DNA from: Azorinus chamasolen
Taxonomy: Eukaryota; Mollusca; Bivalvia; Cardiida; Solecurtidae
Assembly (NCBI GenBank): GCA_963576725.1
Contig: OY755246.1
Coordinates: 69,287,371 to 69,351,370 of the forward strand
Direction of reading: 5' to 3'
Length of the DNA: 64,000 bases
The notes under the pieces were generated by a model. That model was given only the letters and a program-made list of their open reading frames with translations. It had not been told where the DNA came from and did no database searches. Below, piece by piece: positions 1 to 12,100 of this stretch. The stretch's first letter is position 1; each line of letters opens with the position of its first letter. Made by a program: the position numbers and the translations under genes.

Positions 1-66
1 GCGTACTTATGGAGTAAAGGGTTAATACAATTTGACTGTAGCTACATGTACGGTACATGTACTTAC

Positions 67-147
67 TTTTTCACTACTGCATGGACAAGATGAAGAAGAA
101 CAGTACAGTCTTTGCCACCATTGAAACCTACACAGACGTCTTCAAGA
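67..147 (-). CDS. FLAD1: FLAD1 exon 9, nucleotide-binding loop of the FAD synthase domain
   Basis: Acceptor TTTTTCAG, donor GTAAGT, 81 nt. It encodes [19 protein letters not shown], the PP-loop-like signature of eukaryotic FAD synthases. It ends in phase 2, so at least one more exon lies off the left edge. Confidence 0.95.
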
Positions 148-3100
148 CTGAAAAAGCAAAATATGTAAGAAACAGTAACCCTCTCTCCACTTTCAAATTA
201 GTATCAATGCCAATCTTTAACCCATTACCTCATTGGCTATTTTTAGATCCAACCTCTTTGAATAAAGCCACCGAAAAGGAGCATTAACTAGAGAAAAGGA
301 ACATTTTAGAATTGTGTAGTCTTGATACCATTGTGATAAATACCGGTAGGGCAAATGCTCTATTTATCACAATTGTTTAAAAAAGTTTTTTTTACAGAGG
401 CGTTAAGATAGGTGACAGCTTAATGAAGGATCAAAGTCACTTTCACCATGCATTAAGCAGCCACTTATCTCAAATGCTCTAAATTCTTCAAAAAAGTCCA
501 GTTTACAAGGGTTTTACTGTAATGAGAAATTGTTGATTCTTTTACGTCATAACACTTCCGTTCTCATATGAGATGCGCGCACGTGCTAGCTATAGCCCTT
601 CAGTACGCTTTGTGCTCCGAGTCGAACGGACGTGGTTTGTTCGACTGCTATAGCCTTTTACTCTATAGCATAAAATTCTTTTTCTGCACACGTGGTGTGT
701 AGACTTGATAAAGAATTAAACTTATTTAATCATTAGATTAATTGGTTTGATAATTTGGTTTAGAAACTTTGATAGAGACTACAGTAGTTTACGAACGTTG
801 TTTTCATTGGGACCTGTTGGGTGCCCCAGTGTCTTTTGTGTACTCTACGTACGCAAGAACTGTGACGTAATACACACAGAATGGCGGAGGCAATGGTGCC
901 ACGAGGCGAAAGCCTTGAGAATAGGGAAAAAGTCGCTCAGAGAGCGAAGCCGACAGATAAGTCTTCCGGAGGTAGTACGGAAGAACGTCCCAAAACGGTA
1001 AAACAAAAACAGACTGTTCTTAGTGCTGGTGTAGCGTCTAAAACGGCCACAAAGTCCGTTACAATTCCAAGCACACAAACTGGTTTTAATAAGGAGGCGC
1101 TTCTTATTTTACGTGAAATGAACAGTAACGTGAATAAAACAAACGAAACGGTCGCAGAACTGAGCAAAAGAGTAGATGCCTTGTATGAAGACGAGGAGTG
1201 GTATTGTAGTGAAACCGAGATCTGCTAGTGATCCGGTGAATAGGAAGACCGACGAGACTGGTGGTCACGTGACCACAACTTGACTCGGCCCAGCAGATTA
1301 TTCCTAGAACTGAGACGCACAAGACGTACAAATATTGAGCTCTGATAGTTTACTATTTTGACCATGTGCCAGGCCGCTGGGAGCGACTTTGGACTCTGGT
1401 GAGTTGTAATTTTACTATATTGGCGCTGCGAGCACCAATTGAACTGTATTTTGTGCTAGAATTTGAGCAATTGCCAGTCAAAATTTCACTCGACCTGCCA
1501 TTGAGAAAATGAAACCTCGTGGTTCGACGATGTAAATTTGGTCTTTTGGCTTAAAAACCTGCACATTATCGACCTCTAAGGTATCAGTGGGACTGATAGT
1601 TAGGGTCTATACATGTTTTAAGATTCTGGTGGGACCGAATCTTTATTTGTATTTTTGCACGTGGTATCGGTGGGGACCGTTACACGTGTTTGTTTACTTT
1701 CGGTTTTGGGTGAGACTCAAATCGGAGTACATTTGTATTTTTGCACGTGGTATCGGTGGGACCGTTACACGTGTGTTTATTTTCGGTTTCAGTTGGACCG
1801 AATCGTTATTTGTTATTTTCCACGTGGTATCGGTGAGACCGTTATACGTGTCTACTTTCGGTTTTGGGTGGGACCCGAATCGGAGTATTTAATTCGGACT
1901 ATTTAATTATTTGCATAATATCTAGAATAAACTGATATTGCACAGTCTCTGGATAATCCGGGATTGAATGATACAGTAAATTCTATTGGAAATAGATCTA
2001 GCTCAATAAATAAAATTTCAATGTCAAACAAAACAAAAATAGGTTTATTATAAATTTTGAATACCTTTAAGATGCCGTACGTTCACTCTTTTGAACCATT
2101 AGTTTACTAATATGAAATTACTTTAGATCTAGACACTATATTCTTTATTAAAAAAAAAAAAAAAGGATAAAACAGGGGAGAATATTGGGTGAATATATAT
2201 ATTTTCGGAATATTAGGTGAATAGAATTATAATTTTGCAGTATTAAATTGGAATTTAGGGATTACATTATATATTGTATAACAAAGTCGCATGTATTTTC
2301 ATGCAGCAATTCGAACATACATGTATAATAATTCTAATTAATTGCTGAAATTTTGGCTTAAAAGATAACTCATTATTTGGTTTAGGATATTCAGTAGAGG
2401 ACATCTGAAAACATCTACATACAAGGAATTAATTATATTTAATTGATCACTTTTACTACCATTAAAGGTGTGCACTTAGGTCTAGTCAATTAGATAAAAT
2501 TGATATTTAACTATTGTTCAGAAATATACCCGAACACTTATTTAAGTTCATGTTTGGAGTGTTCTGGAGAAATACAACTGATTTCAACATGTTATTGTTC
2601 TGGTAAGCCGAACAAATATAGAAAGTCGCTATATATTTTTGGGAAACAAGTGTAGTGATGACATAATGACGTCACCACACATGTCCTTTCCATTGACATT
2701 TTCACCATCGGATTACCCACCGCTGCCTATTCCTCAACCACATTATCATTATGGTTATGGATTTCCGGTATTTTCTGATCCTAGTGGGAGGTCTTGCTAT
2801 AATCCAGACATGGGTTATAATTATGCACTCCCTGACTACTATGATTATGAGTGGCAGCAATATTATGAGGTTCGGGCTATGTCAGCTGGAAATAGAAACC
2901 GAGCCTCATCCCCTCCACCGAAGGTTAGATTCAGCGACACCAAGTCTGAGTTGGAGAAAAGAACAAAGACTTTGGAAGATGGATTTGCTGGTTTAGAACT
3001 GAAGAGGAACATCAAAAGCAAACAGCAATGCTGTGTCAGTGACAGACATTATGAGAGTAGCAGGATGGTCTAGTGCTAAGACCTTTGCATTGTTTTATAA

Positions 3101-6100
3101 CAAGACAATACAAAATGCAAGTTCCAGTTATAATACAGCTGTATTGACTCAATGAACAGTTTTTGTTTAGTTATTAGTGATATTATACTAAGACATGTAA
3201 TCTTATCAGGGTAGATAAGACAGTATTGCACAGGTGTGCTATAAGGGTTTTTGTTTTTCATTTGATTGCTCTTGATACTTGTTAAGTTCCTGATCATAGA
3301 GGAATTAATACAAATAATAGTTTAGCTTTGAAGTCTCATATGAGAACGGAAGTGTTATGACGTAAAAGAATCCAAAAAATAAACGAGACTTACCTTGGTT
3401 AAGTCGATGTTTGTTTGAGATTCTTTGTAGTCATATAACACTGGAGTGATCAGATGCCCACCCTTTAAATAAGATTTGAGGAGAATTGTGTAATTCCCTC
3501 CCAAATACATAATTTATACATTTAAATGTCAATTATAGGTTTGCAGTGAATTATTTGCATTAATTCCTGCGCTTTAAATACTGAAGGGCTATAGCTAGCA
3601 CGTGCGCGCATCTCATCTGATCACTCCAGTGTTATATGACTACAAAGAATCTCAAACAAACATCGACTTAACCAAGGTAAGTCTCGTTTATTTTTTGGAT
3701 TTTATTGCATTTGTGTTGAAACCTGACTAATACAAACAGCTAAAAGGTGTTTTAACTCTTTGCATTCTAGCAGTGATCTCCTATGGAAACAGTTTTGATC
3801 CAGATCCTGATATGCGTATATCATTAGCCCTTTACTTCATGAATATTCATGAAAGAAATACATGTAATGACATCATGACTATTAGTTAGATTAATTTGTT
3901 ATAAAAGCGCATGGACACATGAATTTTTGACCATGGCAGAAACTGTAGAATCAATATTATACTATAAGCCAACAGAGCAGACCTTGAGCCATCTGATCTG
4001 GGTCCTTTCTGTTTGAAAACGCCAAAGGCGTAGAAAGGTGCATCTAAATTATTCCATGGAGTAGAGAGTTAAAGAAATGGTCATTGTACAATATTTTTAG
4101 TCATAGGTAATTCTATTTGAGTATTTTAGATTAAAATAATTAAAATATTCTATGATTTTTATTGATTTTAAATTGTATTACAATAAAACCTCTCTATATC
4201 GGCCACTAACTTGTGTTAATTAGTTGGTATTTATGGCAGATGGCTGCTTAACTCTTTCCCTGTTCTAAGTTTAGTACAATTTTCAATACCTACTGAATAT
4301 TCATTGACAAAATAGTTATAAAGAAATATGGAAGGTGGAACATTGTAGACATTTTAGAAAGCAAAGAAACATATCTAGCAAATTCAATAAGCAAACAGAG
4401 TAGACCCTGATCAGACGGCTCCTCTAGGAGCCGTCTGATCTGGGTCTACTCTGTTTGCAAATGCATGAAAACACGTTTGTATGAGGGAAAGGGTTAAAGC
4501 AAAGTACAAGTAAAACAGAACGCTCCTGCTTTAAGCATCCACCTGCCTTTTACACAAAAAATTGATGTAATTAAGTGGTCGTTATAGAGAGGTTTTTACT
4601 GTATTTGTATTTCTTTACTCTGTTGACTTACTGCTAGCGTCAACTGTAATGTAAAGATGATATATCGAATACACAGTTTGGCACTTTGATGACATTACAA
4701 AAGTGCTTTTACTTGAAATAGGTGTATCTTATGTAGCAAATTTATAACTACATGTACTTGTAATTACACAAGTGTTAGAATCAAAATAATGATTTTGTTC
4801 CCATGCTCTATCATGTATTACTTATTAGAGCACAATTCATCACTGAAAGGTTTGTAATTAGATAACTACATGTAAGCCTTGTAGTCTGAATTACTCATCT
4901 CAACTCCAGACAAATCAAAGTTTCTTAATTCAAATAAGAGCTATTGGACAGATTAAACTTTGCAGTATAATACATTTGTTACACAGTTTCTTCCCAGGCC
5001 ACTTGATGACACATTCCTGACTAGAAAAATCATGGTCCAAGGTTATAAAACTTCTGAGTCTGAGATCATTCACAAATATATGATTGGTCAGATTCTGAGC
5101 AAGCTCAGAATCTGACCAATCATATACTTGTGAATGATCTCGGACTCAAGCAAAAGGTTTTATAACCATCTGGGCCAGGTTTCCCTTCTCTATTTTGTTT
5201 TATTATAATCATTAAGTACCATTGGGAGAAACCATTTGACCCTTTGCCTGATAAATGTTAATCTAAACAAAGAGTGTGTTTGTGAAACACTTATGCCCCC
5301 AACCTTTGACCCTGAAGGATGACCTTGACCTTTGATCCATGGACCAGGGAGTTGAAAGCGACACATCGTCTTTGTATGGTGAACATTTGTGCCAGGTTAT
5401 TTTGAAATGCATTCACAGATAAACAAGAGATGTCACAGTCACGTGACAAATGCCCCCAAAAATTATACCCTGTGACCTTGACCTTTGACCCATAGACCAG
5501 GGAGTTGACACATCGTTTTTGTGTGGTTAAAATTTGTGCCAGGTTCCTTTGAAATCCATTCACAGATAAACAAGTAATTGTACCCTGTGACCTTGATCTT
5601 TGACATATGGACCAGGGAGCTGAACGCGACACATCGTCTTTGTCTGGTGAACATCTGTGCCAAGTTATATTGAAATCCATTGACAGATAAAGATGTTACA
5701 CACCGGACACGAAATTTGTGACAAAGTAATTGTACCCTGTGACCTTGACCTTTGGCATATGGACCAGGGAGTTGAAAGCGACACATCATCTTTGTGTGGT
5801 GAACATTTGTGCCAAATCATATTGAAATTCATTGATACATAAAGAAGTTACAGACCGGACACAAAATTTGTGACAAAGTAATTGTACCCTGTGACCTTGA
5901 CCTTTGACCCATGGACCTGGGAGTTGAACGCGACACATCGTCTTTGTGTGGTGAACATTTGTGGCAAGTTATATTGAAATCCAGTGATAGATGAAGAAGT
6001 TACAGACCGGAAACGAAATTTGTGACAAAGTAATTGTACCCTGTGACCTTGACCTTTGACCCATGGACCAGGGAGTTGAACGTGACACATCGTTTCTGTC

Positions 6101-9100
6101 TGGTGAACATTTGTGGCAAGTTATATTGCAATCCATTGATAGATGAAGAAGTTACAGACCGGACACAAATTTGTGACAAAGTAATTGTACCCCGTGACCT
6201 TGACCTTTGACCCATGGACCTGGGAGTTGAACGCGACACAACGTCTTTGTGTGGTGAACATTTGTGGCAAGTTATATTGCAATCCATTGATAGATGAAGA
6301 AGTTACAGACCGGACACAAATTTGTGACAAAGTAATTGTACCCCGTGACCTTGACCTTTGACCCATGGACCTGGGAGTTGAACGCGACACAACGTCTTTG
6401 TGTGGTGAACATTTGTGGCAAGTTATATTTAAATCCATTGATAGATGAAGAAGTTACAGACCGGACACGAAATTTGTGACAAAGTAATTGTACCCTGTGA
6501 CCTTGACCTTTGACCCATGGACCTGGAAGTTGAACGCGACACATCGTCTTTGTGTGGTGAACATTTGTGGCAAGTTATATTGAAATCCATTGATAGATGA
6601 AGAAGTTACAGACCGGACACGAAATTTGTGACAAAGTAATTGTACCCTGTGACCTTGACCTTTGACCCATGGACCTGGGAGTTGAACGCGACACATCGTC
6701 TTTGTGTGGTGAACATTTGTGGCAAGTTATATTGAAATCCATTGATAAATGAAGAAGTTACAGACCGGACACGAAATTTGTGACAAAGTAATTGTACCCT
6801 GTGACCTTGACCTTTGACCCATGGACCTGGGAGTTGAACGCGACACATCGTCTCTGTCTGGTGAACATTTGTGGCAAGTTATATTTAAATCCATTGATAG
6901 ATGAAGAAGTTACAGACCGGACACGAATTCCGGAAGGAAGGACAGACGGACGGACATACTAACAAATGGGTAGTTGTGTGACTTTTTCCTTTGATCTTTT
7001 CTTGTGGGACTAGTCCCACAAGAAAAACTATTTTTGGCTTTAACTTTGGAAAAGAATGATCTGGAAGCTAACCCTAACCCTAACCCTATGTCCCACAACT
7101 GGCCAGGTTAATGTCACAAGAAATGGCCAGGTTAATGTCACAAGAGATGGCCAGGTTAATGATTTTACTTGTGCGACTAGTTAGAAAAAGTCACACAACT
7201 ACCCATTGGTGAGACGGACAGACGGACAGACGGACGGACGGACGGACGGACGGACAGACGGACAGACGGACAGACGGACAGACGGAAGGACGGACAATGC
7301 GATCACTATATGCCCGCCTTTGGGGGCATAAAAAGTTACAGAAGGGACACAAAATTTGGGACAGATGGATGGACGGATGGACAGACAATGCGATTACTGT
7401 ATGCGCCCGTTGGCGGGCATGAAAATAATGACAACATGAATATTGATTAGCTGATTTTTTACAATGTGAAAAAGGATAATTTTACTATTGCAGAAATAGT
7501 AGATCAAACCAATGTATTTCATTAGCAAACAGAGCAGACCATGATCAGACAGCTCCCACAGAAGTTGTCTGGTCTGCATAGTCTCTGCATGTACATAAAG
7601 ATGCATTTCTATCAGGAAAAAGGGTTAGCTAAAAAAGTTCAAGCTGAGAGTTTGGCAGGAACAATGAATGTACTTGTATCTTTGTAGGCTCTCCTCTATA
7701 ACTGACAGTGCATGTTTCACTTTGGATGAAAATTGTTGGTCGGTCGTTCGCTCTGCCAGTCCAAACACCTGCTCAACAGCATTGGGGATAGGATTCTTGT
7801 CATATTGAACTATACTATCTAGAAAACAAAGAAAGCAATTATTGTTTAGCATTATCAAGTCAGTATCAAGCATACGTTTGCTACTCATAAACAAACAAAA
7901 GAAATTATTGAAACATAGATCTGAAACACATATGTCAGATACAGATTTTTTAACATGTATTTGACCAATGGTGCAATGTTCAAAACATACATGTTTATAA
8001 GAAATGCTAAGGCTGTGTTTTTAAAGCAATGTAAAGTTTACAGAAAATGAATCATTCATAAATATGGGACAGGGCGAAAGAAAGATCACTGTTGAATCTA
8101 AATTTGCAAACAAAGACACGTGCACTTGATACCATGCAGCAAGACAAAGAGGCCAGTGATAGTGACAAGAAGCGTATTAATTCAAAGAGTCAGTAAAGTA
8201 GATAAGACATGTATTAATTCAAGGGGCTAGAAATATAGATAAGAATTGTACTAACTCAAGCGGCCAGTGATGTAGAAAGAAGTGTACTACAGTAAAACCC
8301 CGCTAATGTGACCACCTAAAAGGTATAATTCTAGTATCCTCTAGGAGCTTTCTGCATTACTTTTGTCCTGCATTAAGCAACCACCTACTTATAAAGATAT
8401 CCATGTTTATTCATTACGAGGTCCCACTAGAGGGGTTCTACTGTAATTCAAGGGGCCAGTGACGTAGATAAGAAGTGAGCTAATTCAAGGGGCCAGTGAC
8501 ATAGATAAGAAGTGTACTAATTCCAGTGGCCAGTGACGTAGATAAGAAGTGTACTAATTCAAGGGGCCAGTGACGTAGATAAGAAGTGTACTAATTCAAG
8601 TGGCCAGTGACATAGATAAGAAGTGTACTAATTCAAGGGGCCAGTGATGTAGATAAGAAGTGTACTAACTCAAGGGGCATGCAGTGACATAGATAAGAAG
8701 TGTACTAATTCAAGGGGCCAGTGACATAGTTAAGAAGTGTACTTATTCAAGGGGCATGCAGTGACATAGATAAGAAGTGTACTAATTCAAGGGGCCAGTG
8801 ACAAAGATAAGAAGTGTACTTATTCAAGGGGCCAGTGACATAGATAAGAAGTGTACTTATTCAAGGGGCCAGAAATGTAGATAAGAAGTGTACTAATTCT
8901 AGGGACCAGTGTAGAAAGAAGTGTAATAACTCAAAGGGTGAGAAATGTAGATAAGAAGTGTACTATTTCAAGGGACCAGTGATGTAGATAAGAATTGTTC
9001 TAATTCAAGAAGTCAGTAATATAGATAATATAGATAATATCTACGTCACATTTAAGGGGCCATTGACCGATTCTAGGGGCCAGTGATCATGACTGTTGTA

Positions 9101-12100
9101 TATAAGAAGTACATTAAAACCTCTCTAAATCGGAATTCTAGTAGAGAAGTATTTAGATACTTTAGGCAAGTGGCAGCTTAATGCAGGATGCTTTCTGTAT
9201 GGCTTTAACCCTGCATTAAGCTGCTACCTGTCTTACAGACGGGCATTAATACTAATTTGAATATCCACTTTAGAGACATTTTACTGTATACTAATTCATT
9301 CAAACACTCTCATTTCCCAGTCAACCCAACCTTGGTACTCATTAGAACTGTCTCAGAGAGTCTGCAATTCTAATGAGTATCAACAAGACAGGGATTGGTG
9401 GAGAAAAATTGACAATACTTCCCTCAGCTTTCCTTAACCCTTTCCCTCATATAGACAAATTTTCATGCATTTGAAAACAGTGTAGACCCATATCTGACGG
9501 CTCCTATACAAGCTGTCAGATCAGGGCCTGCTCTGTTTGCTTTTGACATGATATACAGTTTTTACAGTTTTTTGTGAAGGCAAACAATTCCCTTAAAAAT
9601 TATACATAACAACAATTCAGCTAATAAATATTCATGATGTCATTATTTCTTACATAAATATTGAACAGCATTTATATAAGGGAAAGGGTTAAGCCATTCC
9701 CTTATATACTATTTTTAAACCCAACCTGTTTGAATAAACCTATTGAAAAGGAGTAAACAATTCATTACAATAAGAGCAATGCATCCGGGTGCCATTGCTC
9801 ATCTTTCGAGACATTCTAAGTGTTTATTTCTTAACCCATTCCCTCATAGGCTATTTTTAGATCCAACCTCTTTGAATAAATCTACCGAAAAGGAGCATTA
9901 ACTCATGAGGAAAGGAAATTTTTAGAATTTTGTAATTTGAAACCATTATGATAAATAAAACATTAAAAAAATTTGCTCCTAGTTATCACAATGGTTTGAA
10001 CAGGTGACTTTTACAGAGGCATAGAAAGGCGTATTTAAGGAGGAAATGGTTAAGTCCATAAAGTGGCATAATTTTGTAAAAAGGCCTTCCAGAGTAATGG
10101 ACCTTGGTCAGATTTTAGCCCTTGTGGTGGTAAGCAAGTGTATGAAGTTTCATAAGATTTGCCTAAATAGTTTTAAAACAAGTCCATAATGGGGCATAAT
10201 TTTGTAAAAAAAAAAAAACGAGAAAATTGTGTCTGTAAGACACAGCGATGCCCCCGTGGTGGTGCTTCACCCGGCCTAGCTGCATGTAAAATTCCGAAGG
10301 CATTTGACCTTGACCTTGGGCTTGCAGGCAGCATGGGCTGGGACTAATGTGCAATGAAAATATGGATGGTGTTTGATGTCTATATGTAATTCCATGCCAA
10401 TAGCTATAGTGGTTAGTGAGATATAAGACAAAAATGAAAAAACTGTGACAGTCAACTGCATGTAAAAGTGTGACACAAGGACAGATGGACAGACAGACTT
10501 GTCCAAAACATGAAGCCCCCTGACTATCGTCAATGAGGGCATAAAAAAAGCCTTACAGACTTATGGCACTTGGTTAGATTTAAGCCCTTGTGATGGTGAA
10601 CAAGTGTGTCAAGTTTCATAAGATTTGCATGAATACAGGGTGTCCCAAAAAAACCGGAACCCTTGATCAAATGTGTATTTTAATCAATGTAACCTGACAC
10701 ATTAAAATATAAATATGTACTGTTGTAGATAAGTCATTTGTGCATATGTCTGCCAAATTTCTCATAAAAATATGAATTGGTTTTAAAGATATGAGCTTTT
10801 TAATGAATGCACCTAAAATCTGTTTTAACATGATATACTCGTTAATCGCAGTCCATGCCTATATCATGTATAAAACGGAGTTTTGGGTGCTTTCATTTCA
10901 ATGCAGATATCTTAAAAACCAATGAATATGTTTAGACAAAACTTAGAAAACACATGGCAAAATGTTGTCTCTACTAAGCTACATCAGTATACTTTTAATT
11001 CAAGTTAGCAATATTGACAGAAATGAGATAACTTGCAGGTCTTAATATCGGGTTCCCTTTTTTTTGGGACACCCTGTAGTAAAGAAGTAATAGCCAACGT
11101 TAAAGTTTCTGGACAACAATTTTTTTCTTCAAAAAACAGACAGCCTTAAAAAGGGAAATTTTAGAATTGTGTAGTTTTGAAAAAAAATCAATAAATAGAG
11201 GATTAATTATTGACATACTGGCAGTAACAGACACAGTACATAGAATGTTACATTTGAGTTTGGGTGATCTGAGTGAGCTGACACAATATAGTCACGGTAT
11301 GCATTTATTTCCCTTGATTTATGGACATATAAACTGAAAAAGGATGATTTGGTTGTGTTTTTTGTTGTTTTTTTTTGTTTTATTTGGTTTTAACTATGAT
11401 TCTTAAGACTTAGTGTTTTTTCGTCTGCAACAATTGTCGTCTGCTTCAATTTTTAAAATTTCAAGATGACGAACAGTTTGGATCCTGATGAGACGCCGCA
11501 TCATGCAGCATCTTATCTGGATCCAAACTGTTTGCATAGGTAATCACAGTACGACGCCCCCCCCCCCCCCGCCCCCCCCCCCCCCCCTCCCCCCAAAAAA
11601 AATTGCCAAAACAATTTTTTTAGTAATATTTTAGATCTATATACAGTAAAACTTCTCTATTACGACCACTAAATTGTGTTAATTAGTTGATATTTAGAGC
11701 AGGTGGCTGCTTAAAGCAAGGTGAAAGTAAAACAGAACGCTCCCATAGGAGCGTTCGGTTTTACTTTCACCTTGCTTTAAGCAGCCACCTGCCTTTAACA
11801 CAGCTCTTTTTCAAGATGTATTACAAACACATAATTTATGTATTACAAAGGCACCCCCAGCCCCACTTCCTTTCCAAAAAAAATTCTACGCCACCCCTAA
11901 TCTGAAATCCTGGATCCGCATCTGGTTGCCCAATATTTAGGAATCTCATTTGGTTAACATTTTTAATGTATACAATGTCCAGCATGACATTCTTAACCCT
12001 TTACCTCATGAATATTCATGTAACAAATTAATGACATCATTAATATTAATTAGCTGAGTTTTTTTAATGAACAAGGGAATATCTGACTGTGCCACAAACT

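Larger units (their letters stand above)
535..3701 (+). mobile_element. Non-autonomous DIRS-like retrotransposon with ITRs and internal complementary region
   Basis: DIRS elements are retrotransposons that integrate with a tyrosine recombinase. They have inverted terminal repeats and an internal complementary region (ICR) that pairs with both outer ends. All three parts are visible. Left 568-605 is the reverse complement of right 3579-3616. ICR bases 3335-3372 are the reverse complement of the left tip 535-572, and ICR bases 3370-3456 are the reverse complement of the right tip 3614-3700. Both tips carry GATT (535-538 and 3698-3701), the likely crossover core, and no flanking duplication is seen. 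Only two small ORFs remain in 3.17 kb. I see no reverse transcriptase, RNase H or recombinase, so it would depend on a full element. It lies in the last FLAD1 intron seen. Confidence 0.85.
5267..7421 (+). mobile_element. Helentron/pearl-like non-autonomous element(s), 152-bp tandem array, nested ends
   Basis: Left end ACAAAGAGTG with hairpin GTGTTTGTGAAACAC and ATGCCCCC. A second left end (ACAAGAGATG...TGCCCCC) starts at 5422. Between about 5570 and 6925 are nine to ten units of 152 bp, each with GTGACCTTGACCTTTGACC. ACGG/ACAG microsatellites follow, then two right ends: GGGGGCATA at 7321-7329 and a diverged GGCGGGCATG near 7412. The paired left and right ends suggest one element inside another of the same family. 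Classification rests on architecture, no ORF. Confidence 0.7.

Noticed and set aside
5291..6848. Series of overlapping minus-strand open frames of 80-129 codons with near-identical text
   Set aside because: They are frames read through the 152-bp tandem array and repeat every 152 bp. No independent sign of coding.
6930..7300. Microsatellite-rich tract as a centromere or origin signal
   Set aside because: The ACGG runs recur at fixed places before the right ends of many elements in the window, so they belong to the elements.
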